Source: CAYMMX01 sp964391675 (GTDB taxonomy: Bacteria > Cyanobacteriota > Vampirovibrionia > Gastranaerophilales > Gastranaerophilaceae). From it: a stretch of 64,000 bases of DNA. The notes below the pieces were generated by a model. It did not search any database, was not told the origin of the DNA, and saw only the letters and a list, made by a program, of their open reading frames with translations. The number at the start of each line of letters is the position of its first letter. Within the stretch, counting starts at the first letter, position 1. The translations under genes were made by a program, and so were the position numbers. Below, piece by piece: positions 24,378-32,043 of the stretch. The DNA lies in the NCBI GenBank assembly GCA_964391675.1, contig CAYMMX010000007.1, positions 13,545-77,544 on the forward strand, written 5' to 3'.

Positions 24378-25760
24378 CTAAAATATATCGGTTTTTATAG
24401 GATTTTTAAATTTTGTAATATTGCCTTGGAACAACAATTCAAAACTGCCAACCGGACCATTTCTTTGTTTTGCAATAATAATCTCGGATTTTCCTTCTTT
24501 TCCTGTAGGTTTAGGCATATCTTCGCCTTCTTCTCTGTTATAATAATCTTCACGATAAATAAACATTACGATATCTGCATCTTGTTCAATTGCGCCTGAT
24601 TCTCTTAAATCTGAAAGCATTGGCCTACGGTCTTTTCTTTGTTCAACCGCACGAGAAAGCTGTGATAATGCGATTATAGGAATATTTAATTCTCTTGCAA
24701 GAGTTTTTAAGCCACGGGAAATTGCAGATATTTGTTGAATTCTTTCTTCTCTGCCTGAACCTTCCATAAGTTGCAAATAATCAATGACAATGAGACCCAA
24801 ATTTTTTTCTTCCATAGCTAATCGGCGGCATTTTGCACGAATATCAGTTAAAGTGCATCCCGCAGTATCATCAATATAAATAGGTGCACCAGAAATATCT
24901 TCCATGGCATGAGCCAATTTATCCCAATCTTTTCTTTGCATATTTCCTGTTCTAATTTTTTGTGTGTCAACTTCGGCCTCAGAACAAAGCATACGCTGAA
25001 CAAGCTGTTCTTTAGACATTTCAAGTGAAAATACTGCAACGGGAACTTTTGATTTTATAGCAGCATTTTGTACAATATTTAATGCAAAAGCGGTTTTACC
25101 CATAGAGGGACGGGCAGCTAAAATTATTAAATCTGATTTTTGCAAACCGCTTGTCATATTATCCAGTTCATAAAAACCTGTTGAAACACCTGTCAATTCG
25201 TCTCTGTGATTATATCTATATTCAATTTTTTCATAACTTGTCAAAACTAAATCTTTAACGTGAGATAAATCTTTTGTTGCTTTTTTTGAGGCAATATCAA
25301 AAATCAATTTTTCAGCAGTATCCAATGATTCATCAGTAGGGCTAAGATCATAACCTAAAGTAACAATTTCTGATCCTGCATTAATTAATGCCCTTTTAAT
25401 AGCTTTTTCCTGAACTATCTTGGCATAATATTCAATATTTGCCGTAGTTATTGTTTTAAAGCTTAAATCGTTTATAAAAGCTCTTCCTCCAATAACTTCC
25501 AGCTTTGAATTGAAGCTTAACACATCTGAAACGGATACTATATCTATACGTTCATTTTGATTAAAAAGTTGAAGCATAGCATCGTATACATACCTGTGAG
25601 AAGGTTTATAAAAACTTTCAGCAGTAATGTATTCCACTACTTTTGTTATTGCAGCAGGATTAACTAAAATTGCACCTAAAATAGCTTCTTCAGCCTCAAT
25701 ATTTTGAGGGATAAGATTTGAATTTATTTCTTTTTTTTCTGCGAATCCTGTTTTTGCCAT
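24378..25760 (-). CDS. dnaB: Replicative DNA helicase
   Basis: DnaB, the hexameric helicase that unwinds DNA ahead of the replisome. At 460 residues it has the N-terminal primase-interaction domain (PQNIEAEEAILGAILVNP), then the RecA-like motor: Walker A ARPSMGKTAFALN, Walker B LGLIVIDYLQLM, and the motifs SQLSRAVEQR, SDLRESGAIEQDADIVMFI and AKQRNGPVG. No intein is present. The ATG at 25760 has no SD; a TAATAT box lies six bases upstream, so it may be leaderless. Length normal. Confidence 0.98.
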   Translation of the reverse strand: MAKTGFAEKKEINSNLIPQNIEAEEAILGAILVNPAAITKVVEYITAESFYKPSHRYVYDAMLQLFNQNERIDIVSVSDVLSFNSKLEVIGGRAFINDLSFKTITTANIEYYAKIVQEKAIKRALINAGSEIVTLGYDLSPTDESLDTAEKLIFDIASKKATKDLSHVKDLVLTSYEKIEYRYNHRDELTGVSTGFYELDNMTSGLQKSDLIILAARPSMGKTAFALNIVQNAAIKSKVPVAVFSLEMSKEQLVQRMLCSEAEVDTQKIRTGNMQRKDWDKLAHAMEDISGAPIYIDDTAGCTLTDIRAKCRRLAMEEKNLGLIVIDYLQLMEGSGREERIQQISAISRGLKTLARELNIPIIALSQLSRAVEQRKDRRPMLSDLRESGAIEQDADIVMFIYREDYYNREEGEDMPKPTGKEGKSEIIIAKQRNGPVGSFELLFQGNITKFKNPIKTDIF

Positions 25761-25906
25761 AATTAAATATTAATACACATATGACTAAATTTAAATATAC
25801 ACTTTAAAAAGATTAATGAATATTTGCATAAATTTACAGAATAATTTTATTTAATATCATTTTTGTTCTAAAATACTATGGTGAAAATATTTAAACGAGG
25901 ATAAAA

Positions 25907-27121
25907 ATGACTTCTAAAAATAAATTAATTTATCTTGATAATAATGCAACTACAAAAGTTGATCCAAAAGTACTTGAGTCTATGCTTCCATATTTTAAAG
26001 AAAACTATTCAAACCCATCAAGTATATATAGTTTTGGAGGTGTAGCTAAAAATGCCATAGATGAATCAAGAGAAACCATAAGAGATTTTATAAACGCAAA
26101 AAGCGCAAAAGAAATATTTTTTACCGCATCCGGTTCTGAAAGTTCCAATACCGCGATAAAAGGCATTTTAGACTGTAATAAAAGTAAAAAACACATAATT
26201 ACCACAAAAGTTGAGCATCCTTGTGTGCTAAATTTATACAAAACTTTGGAATCATATGGCTACAAAGTAGATTATATAAATGTTAATTCAAATGGTGACT
26301 TAAATTTAGATGAACTTGAAAATTCGATTAAAAATGATACAGTATTGGTTTCTTGCATGTGGGCAAACAATGAGACAGGGATAATATTTCCGATAGAAAA
26401 AATATCACAAATTATCAAAGAAAAAAATAAAGATACCAAATTATTTGTAGATGCAGTGCAGGCAGCAGGTAAGATTCCGATTGATGTTCAAGCTGCAAAT
26501 ATTGACTTACTTGGCATATCAGGACACAAATTCCATGCCCCAAAAGGAATCGGTGCGTTGTATGTAAAATCAGGAACATTATTTACACCGCTTATCGTCG
26601 GAGGACATCAGGAAAGAGGAAAAAGAGCCGGTACTGAAAATGTTCCATATATAGTAGGTATGGCAAAGGCTGCTCAACTTGCAAAAGAAGGTCTTAATTA
26701 TGAGTTATCGGAAGTAAAAAGGCTTCGTGATAAACTTGAAAGCGGATTATTAAATAACATATACAACTCCCGTTTAAACAGTGGAGTAATTAGTCGTGTT
26801 CCAAATACTACAAATATTGGCTTTGAATATATTGAAGGTGAATTGATTTTGCTTCATTTAAGTGATTTCGGTATTTGTGCCAGTTCAGGTAGTGCATGTA
26901 CTTCGGGCTCACTTGAACCAAGCCATGTCTTAAAAGCAATGGGGACACCATTTACGGCCTTACATGGAAGCATAAGATTCAGCTTAAGCAGATTTACGAC
27001 AGAAAGAGAAATTGATGCTGTTCTTGCTACTATGCCAAGAATTATAGACAAACTAAGAAAAATATCACCTTTTCAAAATGAATTAGCTGAACTTCAATTA
27101 CATAAAAATAAAAAGAATTAA
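25907..27121 (+). CDS. nifS: NifS/IscS-type cysteine desulfurase
   Basis: A 404-residue PLP enzyme converting cysteine to alanine and enzyme-bound persulfide for Fe-S cluster assembly. PLP-lysine is K208 in SGHKFHAPKG, cofactor-stacking H104 in VEHPCV, and the catalytic C331 lies in the mobile loop SSGSACTSGSLEPSHV, whose length and sequence are NifS/IscS (group I) type. GAGG before the ATG supports the start. The full-length NifU at 12134 is its natural acceptor, though unlinked here. It converges on the prepilin gene at 27127 with a 5-bp gap and no terminator seen. Confidence 0.95.
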   Translation: MTSKNKLIYLDNNATTKVDPKVLESMLPYFKENYSNPSSIYSFGGVAKNAIDESRETIRDFINAKSAKEIFFTASGSESSNTAIKGILDCNKSKKHIITTKVEHPCVLNLYKTLESYGYKVDYINVNSNGDLNLDELENSIKNDTVLVSCMWANNETGIIFPIEKISQIIKEKNKDTKLFVDAVQAAGKIPIDVQAANIDLLGISGHKFHAPKGIGALYVKSGTLFTPLIVGGHQERGKRAGTENVPYIVGMAKAAQLAKEGLNYELSEVKRLRDKLESGLLNNIYNSRLNSGVISRVPNTTNIGFEYIEGELILLHLSDFGICASSGSACTSGSLEPSHVLKAMGTPFTALHGSIRFSLSRFTTEREIDAVLATMPRIIDKLRKISPFQNELAELQLHKNKKN

Positions 27122-27126
27122 ACGAA

Positions 27127-27891
27127 TTATAATTTCATTATATAATACAGGGCATAATAAGGCGGATATGGAAACCCAGTAAGAGAAATAGTACCTGAAG
27201 CACCCTGATTCGCTACAGTACCCGAATGAGTATGCGATGCGGGACTATCAGATTCCAGCGTCACAGTATGTGTATGACCGCCATCATAATTGCTTGTACC
27301 TGCATGCCCATGGGTTCGATTAGCCGAATCGGAAGTTCTGGTTCCTGAAGTATAATAAACAGTACTACTACCTCCCTTAGATCTATCGTACAAAAAGGCA
27401 TATGAACCTGTAGAAAGAAATCGCCATGCATATATTGTATGATTATGTGCACCTGTAGAACTAAAACCAAAATCATGTTCATGCACAAAAGTATCATTTG
27501 CAGTATTAAAAGAATGGGAGTGATTACCATCATTGCTTGTACTGGAAAAAGCATGGTTATGTTGCGGCAAATGGCCTGATGTTATTTGTGGTGGGAATGT
27601 AGTATCAGAATTTTGATAATAGTACGTATTTGCAGAATTGTTATTTGCAGCGATAACAAATCTGTTTCTCAAATCGGGAGTACCGTTACCACCGTCACAT
27701 ATGGCATAACCTCTTGGAATTTGAGTACCGCTCCACATTACAATACTACCTGAGAGTAAACTTGCAGATCTATTTTCTCTTTTTGATATTATAGGTAAAG
27801 TTGCAGCAGATAATATAGCAAGAATGGAGACTACAATCATAACTTCTGCTAAGGTAAAACCATTCTTATTTATATTTGTTTTTGTTAGCAT
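27127..27891 (-). CDS. Prepilin-phage tail collar/needle fusion protein, paralog 1
   Basis: A 254-residue hybrid. Residues 1-16 end in the prepilin peptidase site G11|F12-T-L-A-E16, followed by a hydrophobic helix (17-36). Residues about 50-82 match a phage tail-collar motif (IPRGYAICDGGNGTPDLRNRF). Residues 111-222 hold seven HxH motifs at 111, 124, 137, 149, 194, 206 and 220, spaced 12-14 apart except for a 42-residue Tyr/Ser/Gly-rich insert (152-193). The C-terminus is PYPPYYALYYIMKL. Known analog: the T4 gp37 fibre tip, where histidines bind a row of irons. Inferred role: trimeric adhesive tip or minor pilin. AGGAG precedes the ATG, and it lies 16 nt after paralog 2. Confidence 0.85.
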   Translation of the reverse strand: MLTKTNINKNGFTLAEVMIVVSILAILSAATLPIISKRENRSASLLSGSIVMWSGTQIPRGYAICDGGNGTPDLRNRFVIAANNNSANTYYYQNSDTTFPPQITSGHLPQHNHAFSSTSNDGNHSHSFNTANDTFVHEHDFGFSSTGAHNHTIYAWRFLSTGSYAFLYDRSKGGSSTVYYTSGTRTSDSANRTHGHAGTSNYDGGHTHTVTLESDSPASHTHSGTVANQGASGTISLTGFPYPPYYALYYIMKL

Positions 27892-27907
27892 ATGATGTCT
27901 CCTGAAA

Positions 27908-28672
27908 TTAATCTTTAATTAAAAAATATAATGCACGATAAGGCGGAAGTGTACTGAAAGCACTTCCTGAACCGTTTGAACCTAAATACATAGTGTGCGT
28001 ATGTGAATTAGAATTAGAAGATGTAGATGAATAACTGTGACTATGATTCCCTTCATTACTGGATGCACTGTCAGTATGAGCATGATCAGTATTCGGATCA
28101 GAAATACTCGGGCTTGTTAATCTATATATACTAAGAGAACCTATAGAAAAATTACAACCTGAAACTGAAGTCCCGCTCGTTGTTAACCAATCTGCACTTA
28201 TAGTATGTGTATGGTCAGATTCTGCAGTAGTATTATAAGCATGGCGGTGATTACCACTAGTAGAAACACTTGAAACAGTGTGGGTATGGCTGCTGGGAGA
28301 TGGGCCTGAAACTGTGTATGTATGATTATGAGCAGGCATATAACTTGTACTTGGTAAACTGTATGTATTTCCGCCACCCGTTGATGTAACTGCGTAAGTC
28401 CCTCCCGCACCGACAATAAACCTGTTTGTTAAATTAGGTACACCGGACACACTGCCGTTTAAAGGTGACCAACCTGAGGGAAAACCACTGCTTGCGACAT
28501 TACCATACCATAAAATAATAACCCCCGAAGGAATAACTTCATTAACAGAGGGTTTTTGTCTTTTTGTAATTGTAGGTAACGCTGAGGCAATTATTATAGA
28601 AAAAATAAAAATTACAACCATCATTTCTGAAAGAGTAAAGCCTTTTTTATTTATATTATTTTCAGAAATCAT
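27908..28672 (-). CDS. Prepilin-phage tail collar/needle fusion protein, paralog 2
   Basis: A 254-residue paralog of the 27127 protein with the same layout. The prepilin site is G11|F12-T-L-S-E16, then a hydrophobic helix to about residue 35. The collar-like segment reads PSGWSPLNGSVSGVPNLTNRF, with the usual CDG replaced. Seven HxH motifs lie at 115, 129, 142, 154, 197, 210 and 224, split four plus three by an insert (157-196) that differs in sequence from the other paralogs. It ends TLPPYRALYFLIKD. I start at the ATG at 28672 because GTGAGG lies upstream; the frame extends 19 codons further without an SD. It is co-transcribed with paralog 1. Confidence 0.84.
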   Translation of the reverse strand: MISENNINKKGFTLSEMMVVIFIFSIIIASALPTITKRQKPSVNEVIPSGVIILWYGNVASSGFPSGWSPLNGSVSGVPNLTNRFIVGAGGTYAVTSTGGGNTYSLPSTSYMPAHNHTYTVSGPSPSSHTHTVSSVSTSGNHRHAYNTTAESDHTHTISADWLTTSGTSVSGCNFSIGSLSIYRLTSPSISDPNTDHAHTDSASSNEGNHSHSYSSTSSNSNSHTHTMYLGSNGSGSAFSTLPPYRALYFLIKD

Positions 28673-28743
28673 TCTTGACCTCACTAATAATAACAAGCTT
28701 AGGTTAACACGATTAGCAATTTTTGTCAATTTATAACAAAACT

Positions 28744-29628
28744 CTAATCACTTTCAACAAAAACTATTTTTTTCCTAATCTTCCATTGAAATAAAGATAA
28801 TATAAATATTATTCCAAAAAGCACATATGCAAAAGCACTAGCTTGACCTATTTTAAAATACTCAAAAGCATTTTTATAAATTGAATAAACTAAAACATTT
28901 GTACTATTTAAAGGTCCACCTTGTGTCATCATATAAATTAAATCAAAAACCTGAAAAGAACTTATACAAGTAATAATTACAACAAAAAAAATTGTGGGTG
29001 ACAATAAAGGTACGGTAATATTTTTAAAAATATTGTAAAAACTTGCACCATCAATTTTAGCAGCTTCATATAACGATTGGTCGATTATGCTCAATCCGGC
29101 AAGAAAAATTATCATATTATAACCAATTAATTTCCAAACCGAAACAATAATAAGTGCAATCATTGCAAAATTTTTATCATATAGCCAATTAATATTTAAA
29201 TTTAATAAATTATTAATAAAGCCTATATTAGGATCAAATATCCACTGCCAGATTAAAGCAATCACAATCATTGGTGTAATAAACGGTAAAAAGTATGAGC
29301 ATTTAAAAAACTCGGAACATCTGATTTTAGAATTTAAAATAGCTGCCAGAATAAGAGGAATAATAACCGCAAATACAGATGTAGATAATGCGTAAATAAT
29401 TGTATTGAAAAGTATTTTATAAAATAATGGATCAAAAATTAAACTTAAATAATTATTAAAACCGACAAAAGACATTCTATTGATTAAATCCCATTTAACA
29501 AAACTCAAACAAAAAGAAAATATAATTGGAATCAAAATAAATATGACTATACCTATAAACATTGGCATAATAAAAATTAAACTTACAAAGTTTTTATTAT
29601 CAAATAAATTATAAAAAATACGTCTCAT
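28744..29628 (-). CDS. Sugar ABC transporter permease (MalF/UgpA type), apparently orphan
   Basis: A 294-residue inner-membrane permease with six hydrophobic helices and the cytoplasmic EAA loop (YEAAKIDGASFYNIFKNITVP), which contacts the ATPase. IWQWIFDPNIGFIN and TQGGPLNSTNVLVYSIYKNAFEYFKIGQASA are typical of the carbohydrate-uptake CUT1 family (MalF, UgpA, LacF). Normally it pairs with a second permease, a substrate-binding protein and an ATPase; none is adjacent here. Instead it lies between two prepilin-needle genes on the same strand. The substrate cannot be predicted. It may use components encoded elsewhere. Confidence 0.9.
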   Translation of the reverse strand: MRRIFYNLFDNKNFVSLIFIMPMFIGIVIFILIPIIFSFCLSFVKWDLINRMSFVGFNNYLSLIFDPLFYKILFNTIIYALSTSVFAVIIPLILAAILNSKIRCSEFFKCSYFLPFITPMIVIALIWQWIFDPNIGFINNLLNLNINWLYDKNFAMIALIIVSVWKLIGYNMIIFLAGLSIIDQSLYEAAKIDGASFYNIFKNITVPLLSPTIFFVVIITCISSFQVFDLIYMMTQGGPLNSTNVLVYSIYKNAFEYFKIGQASAFAYVLFGIIFILSLFQWKIRKKIVFVESD

Positions 29629-29649
29629 TAATACAAAAAACCTGATTTA

Positions 29650-30423
29650 TTATTCCATTTTCATGATGTAATAATATGAAGTGTATGGAGGCATCATATT
29701 AAATGATGAAGGAGAACCCACGCCGGCATTGGCAATAGAACCGCTTGTATGTGTATGTGCACCGGTAGAATTAGTTGTAATTGCGTGAAGATGGGAAAGT
29801 GAAAATGCATCCGTTGTTGCGGTATGAGAATGTGTAGAATTAGCAGAATTTGCAGCATAATCTAATATAAGTTTATATCCATGTATGGTAGTATTAGTAC
29901 TTGCAGTAGCTTTGATTTTTCCGTAATAAGTCCCGCTTGAACTATTATTTACAAAAGTATAATCAAAATAATTTTTATGTACTCTATTATCTGCGCCAGT
30001 CGTAGTATTGTGCACATGCTTACCATCTACTAAACTCGCAATACCGTGGGTGTGAGAATTTGAACCTGTAGTATCACTCCCGCCATGGCTATGTGAGGGT
30101 AATTCATCATAATCCAAAGTATGAGTTGCAGTTCCTCCCGTAGAATTCCAGGCATAAAGACCGCCTGCTCCAACCGGGAATCGACCTATTAAATTAGGAG
30201 TACCGTTTGTACCGTTACAAATTTGATAGTCCTTTGGTATTGTATCGTATGCACCGTACCATATAATAATAGCACCAACAGGAAGCTCGTTTGAACCGAG
30301 TCCGGCCTGACGCCTTGATACAATAGGAGCAGCGGCAGCAAGCATAATTGACAATACTAACAACAATACCATTAATTCAGGCATTGTAAAACCTTTTTTA
30401 TCAGACAATGATACTGGCACCAT
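29650..30423 (-). CDS. Prepilin-phage tail collar/needle fusion protein, paralog 3
   Basis: A 257-residue third paralog. The prepilin site is G11|F12-T-M-P-E16 with a following hydrophobic helix. The collar motif is IPKDYQICNGTNGTPNLIGRF. HxH motifs lie at 111, 124, 136, 198, 211 and 223; the expected fourth is degenerate, H149-K-N151, in exact register. The insert (152-197) is the longest of the three. The C-terminus is MMPPYTSYYYIMKME. The start at 30423 is supported by TTAGGAG upstream; an ATG seven codons earlier lies before that SD. It is first in transcription order, ahead of the ABC permease and the other two paralogs. Confidence 0.84.
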   Translation of the reverse strand: MVPVSLSDKKGFTMPELMVLLLVLSIMLAAAAPIVSRRQAGLGSNELPVGAIIIWYGAYDTIPKDYQICNGTNGTPNLIGRFPVGAGGLYAWNSTGGTATHTLDYDELPSHSHGGSDTTGSNSHTHGIASLVDGKHVHNTTTGADNRVHKNYFDYTFVNNSSSGTYYGKIKATASTNTTIHGYKLILDYAANSANSTHSHTATTDAFSLSHLHAITTNSTGAHTHTSGSIANAGVGSPSSFNMMPPYTSYYYIMKME

Positions 30424-30568
30424 GAAATTTACTCCTAATTTCATATAATAATATTTTAACTTTAACAAAGTCAAAACTAAATGTCAAAAATTTGTCAATA
30501 TAGTAACAATCATAGTATTTTTATGATATATTAGTAAAATAAAGTATTATTTTAATTTAAGCGGGGGT

Positions 30569-32041
30569 ATGATGGTGACTCAATTTCTTGATACAGCATT
30601 CGGCAAAAATGATATCAGGGGTATTTATGGAAAAGATGTAACAGAAGATTTATTTTATTATACAGCAAAAGGGTATATTCAATATTTGCTAAAGCACAGT
30701 AAAAAACATGTTTCTGAAATGTGGATTACTGTTACAAGAGATGCGAGAACTCATTCTCCATCGCTCGTCAAAGCATTGATTAACGGAATTATATCAACAG
30801 GGGCTAATGTGGTAGACTTAGGTCTTGCCCCAACTCCGATAGGCTATTATTCTGAAATTGCAGGTATTAATTCTACAATTACAGATGGTGAAGATATAAC
30901 AGGTGCGCTTATTGTCACAGCAAGTCATAATCCACCGGCTTATAACGGATTAAAAATGACCTTTAACGGTCAATCTTTAAATGAAAAACAAATATTAGAA
31001 GTTAAAAATTATACTTTTGAAGAAGCTAAAAAATCATCCTTTCCTGAAAAAGTTGGTAAAGTTAAAAATTATGATTTAATACCTGATTACACAGATGTTA
31101 TAGTAAAAAAATTCGGTAAAATCGGAAACGGAATTAAAGTTGTTGTTGACAGTGCAAATGCAACCGGCGGAGTTGTAGCACCAAACTTGTACAGAGCACT
31201 CGGCTGTCAGGTTATCGAACTCTATTCAAACCCCGATGGAAGATTTCCTCATCATCACCCAAATCCGAGTGATGAAAAAACATTAACAGACATTAAAAAA
31301 GCAGTAATAAGTGAAGAAGCTGATTTAGGAATTGCTTTTGACGGAGATGCCGACAGAATTGGAGTAATTGATTCAAGAGGATACTCAATGACAGGTGACA
31401 AATTATTATGGATATATGCTCAAGATATTATTCAAAAATACAAAGATTCAGATAAAAAACCGATTATAGTTTCAGAAGTGAAGTGTTCTCAAGTTTTATA
31501 TGACCAAATTAACAAAAATGGCGGCAATGCAATAATGTGTAAAACCGGTCATGGCTTTATTAAAAGTAAAATGAAAGAAACCGGCGCTATTCTGGCAGGA
31601 GAAATGAGCGGACATACCTTCTTTAAAGACCAATATTACGGGTTTGATGATGCAACATATGCAGGCTGCAGAATAATCGAGATAATAGCTAAGAATAAAA
31701 AGCTTAATCCGAATTTTAAAATTGAAGAATTACTTGAACCTTTTAATAACGTATTTTCTTCTGAAGAAGTCAGATTCTCTTGTGCAAATGAACTAAAAAA
31801 ATCAACACTAAATTCGTTTAAATCAATTGTTGAAAAAAATCCTTATTTATTCTCGGATAAAATACTGGATATTGTAACTATTGATGGAATGAGAATAATT
31901 TTTGACGGAGGTTTTGCACTAATTCGTCAAAGCAATACTGAACCTGTGTTTACATTGAGGTTTGAGGCAAAAACAAAAGAGTCGGCAGAAAAATATAAAA
32001 ATATAATGATAGAAACTTTAGAAAAAATCATGGCAGAATAA
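30569..32041 (+). CDS. manB: Phosphomannomutase/phosphoglucomutase
   Basis: A 490-residue alpha-D-phosphohexomutase interconverting hexose 6- and 1-phosphates; mannose is favoured because manC lies nearby. The catalytic phosphoserine loop VTASHNPP, metal loop FDGDADRIG, sugar-binding loop GEMSGH and phosphate-binding RQSNTEP are all intact. AGCGGGGG before the ATG supports the start; two Met codons are adjacent. The glycosyltransferase-like gene begins 2 nt after its stop codon, so they are co-transcribed. It probably supplies mannose 1-phosphate for GDP-mannose and surface glycans. Glucose specificity is also possible in this family. Confidence 0.92.
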   Translation: MMVTQFLDTAFGKNDIRGIYGKDVTEDLFYYTAKGYIQYLLKHSKKHVSEMWITVTRDARTHSPSLVKALINGIISTGANVVDLGLAPTPIGYYSEIAGINSTITDGEDITGALIVTASHNPPAYNGLKMTFNGQSLNEKQILEVKNYTFEEAKKSSFPEKVGKVKNYDLIPDYTDVIVKKFGKIGNGIKVVVDSANATGGVVAPNLYRALGCQVIELYSNPDGRFPHHHPNPSDEKTLTDIKKAVISEEADLGIAFDGDADRIGVIDSRGYSMTGDKLLWIYAQDIIQKYKDSDKKPIIVSEVKCSQVLYDQINKNGGNAIMCKTGHGFIKSKMKETGAILAGEMSGHTFFKDQYYGFDDATYAGCRIIEIIAKNKKLNPNFKIEELLEPFNNVFSSEEVRFSCANELKKSTLNSFKSIVEKNPYLFSDKILDIVTIDGMRIIFDGGFALIRQSNTEPVFTLRFEAKTKESAEKYKNIMIETLEKIMAE

Positions 32042-32043
32042 AA

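Noticed and set aside
27261..27554. 97-codon frame inside prepilin-needle paralog 1 in another frame
   Set aside because: A shadow of the repeated His/Ser/Thr codons; no SD and no recognisable features. The same applies to 28198-28416.
27127..30423. Prophage tail-fibre region
   Set aside because: Collar-like domains suggested phage genes, but all three proteins start with prepilin signals, and no capsid, terminase, tail tube or integrase gene is present.
30475..30568. Short dyad ATCATA...TATGAT upstream of manB as an operator
   Set aside because: Only six bases per arm in very AT-rich DNA; expected by chance.
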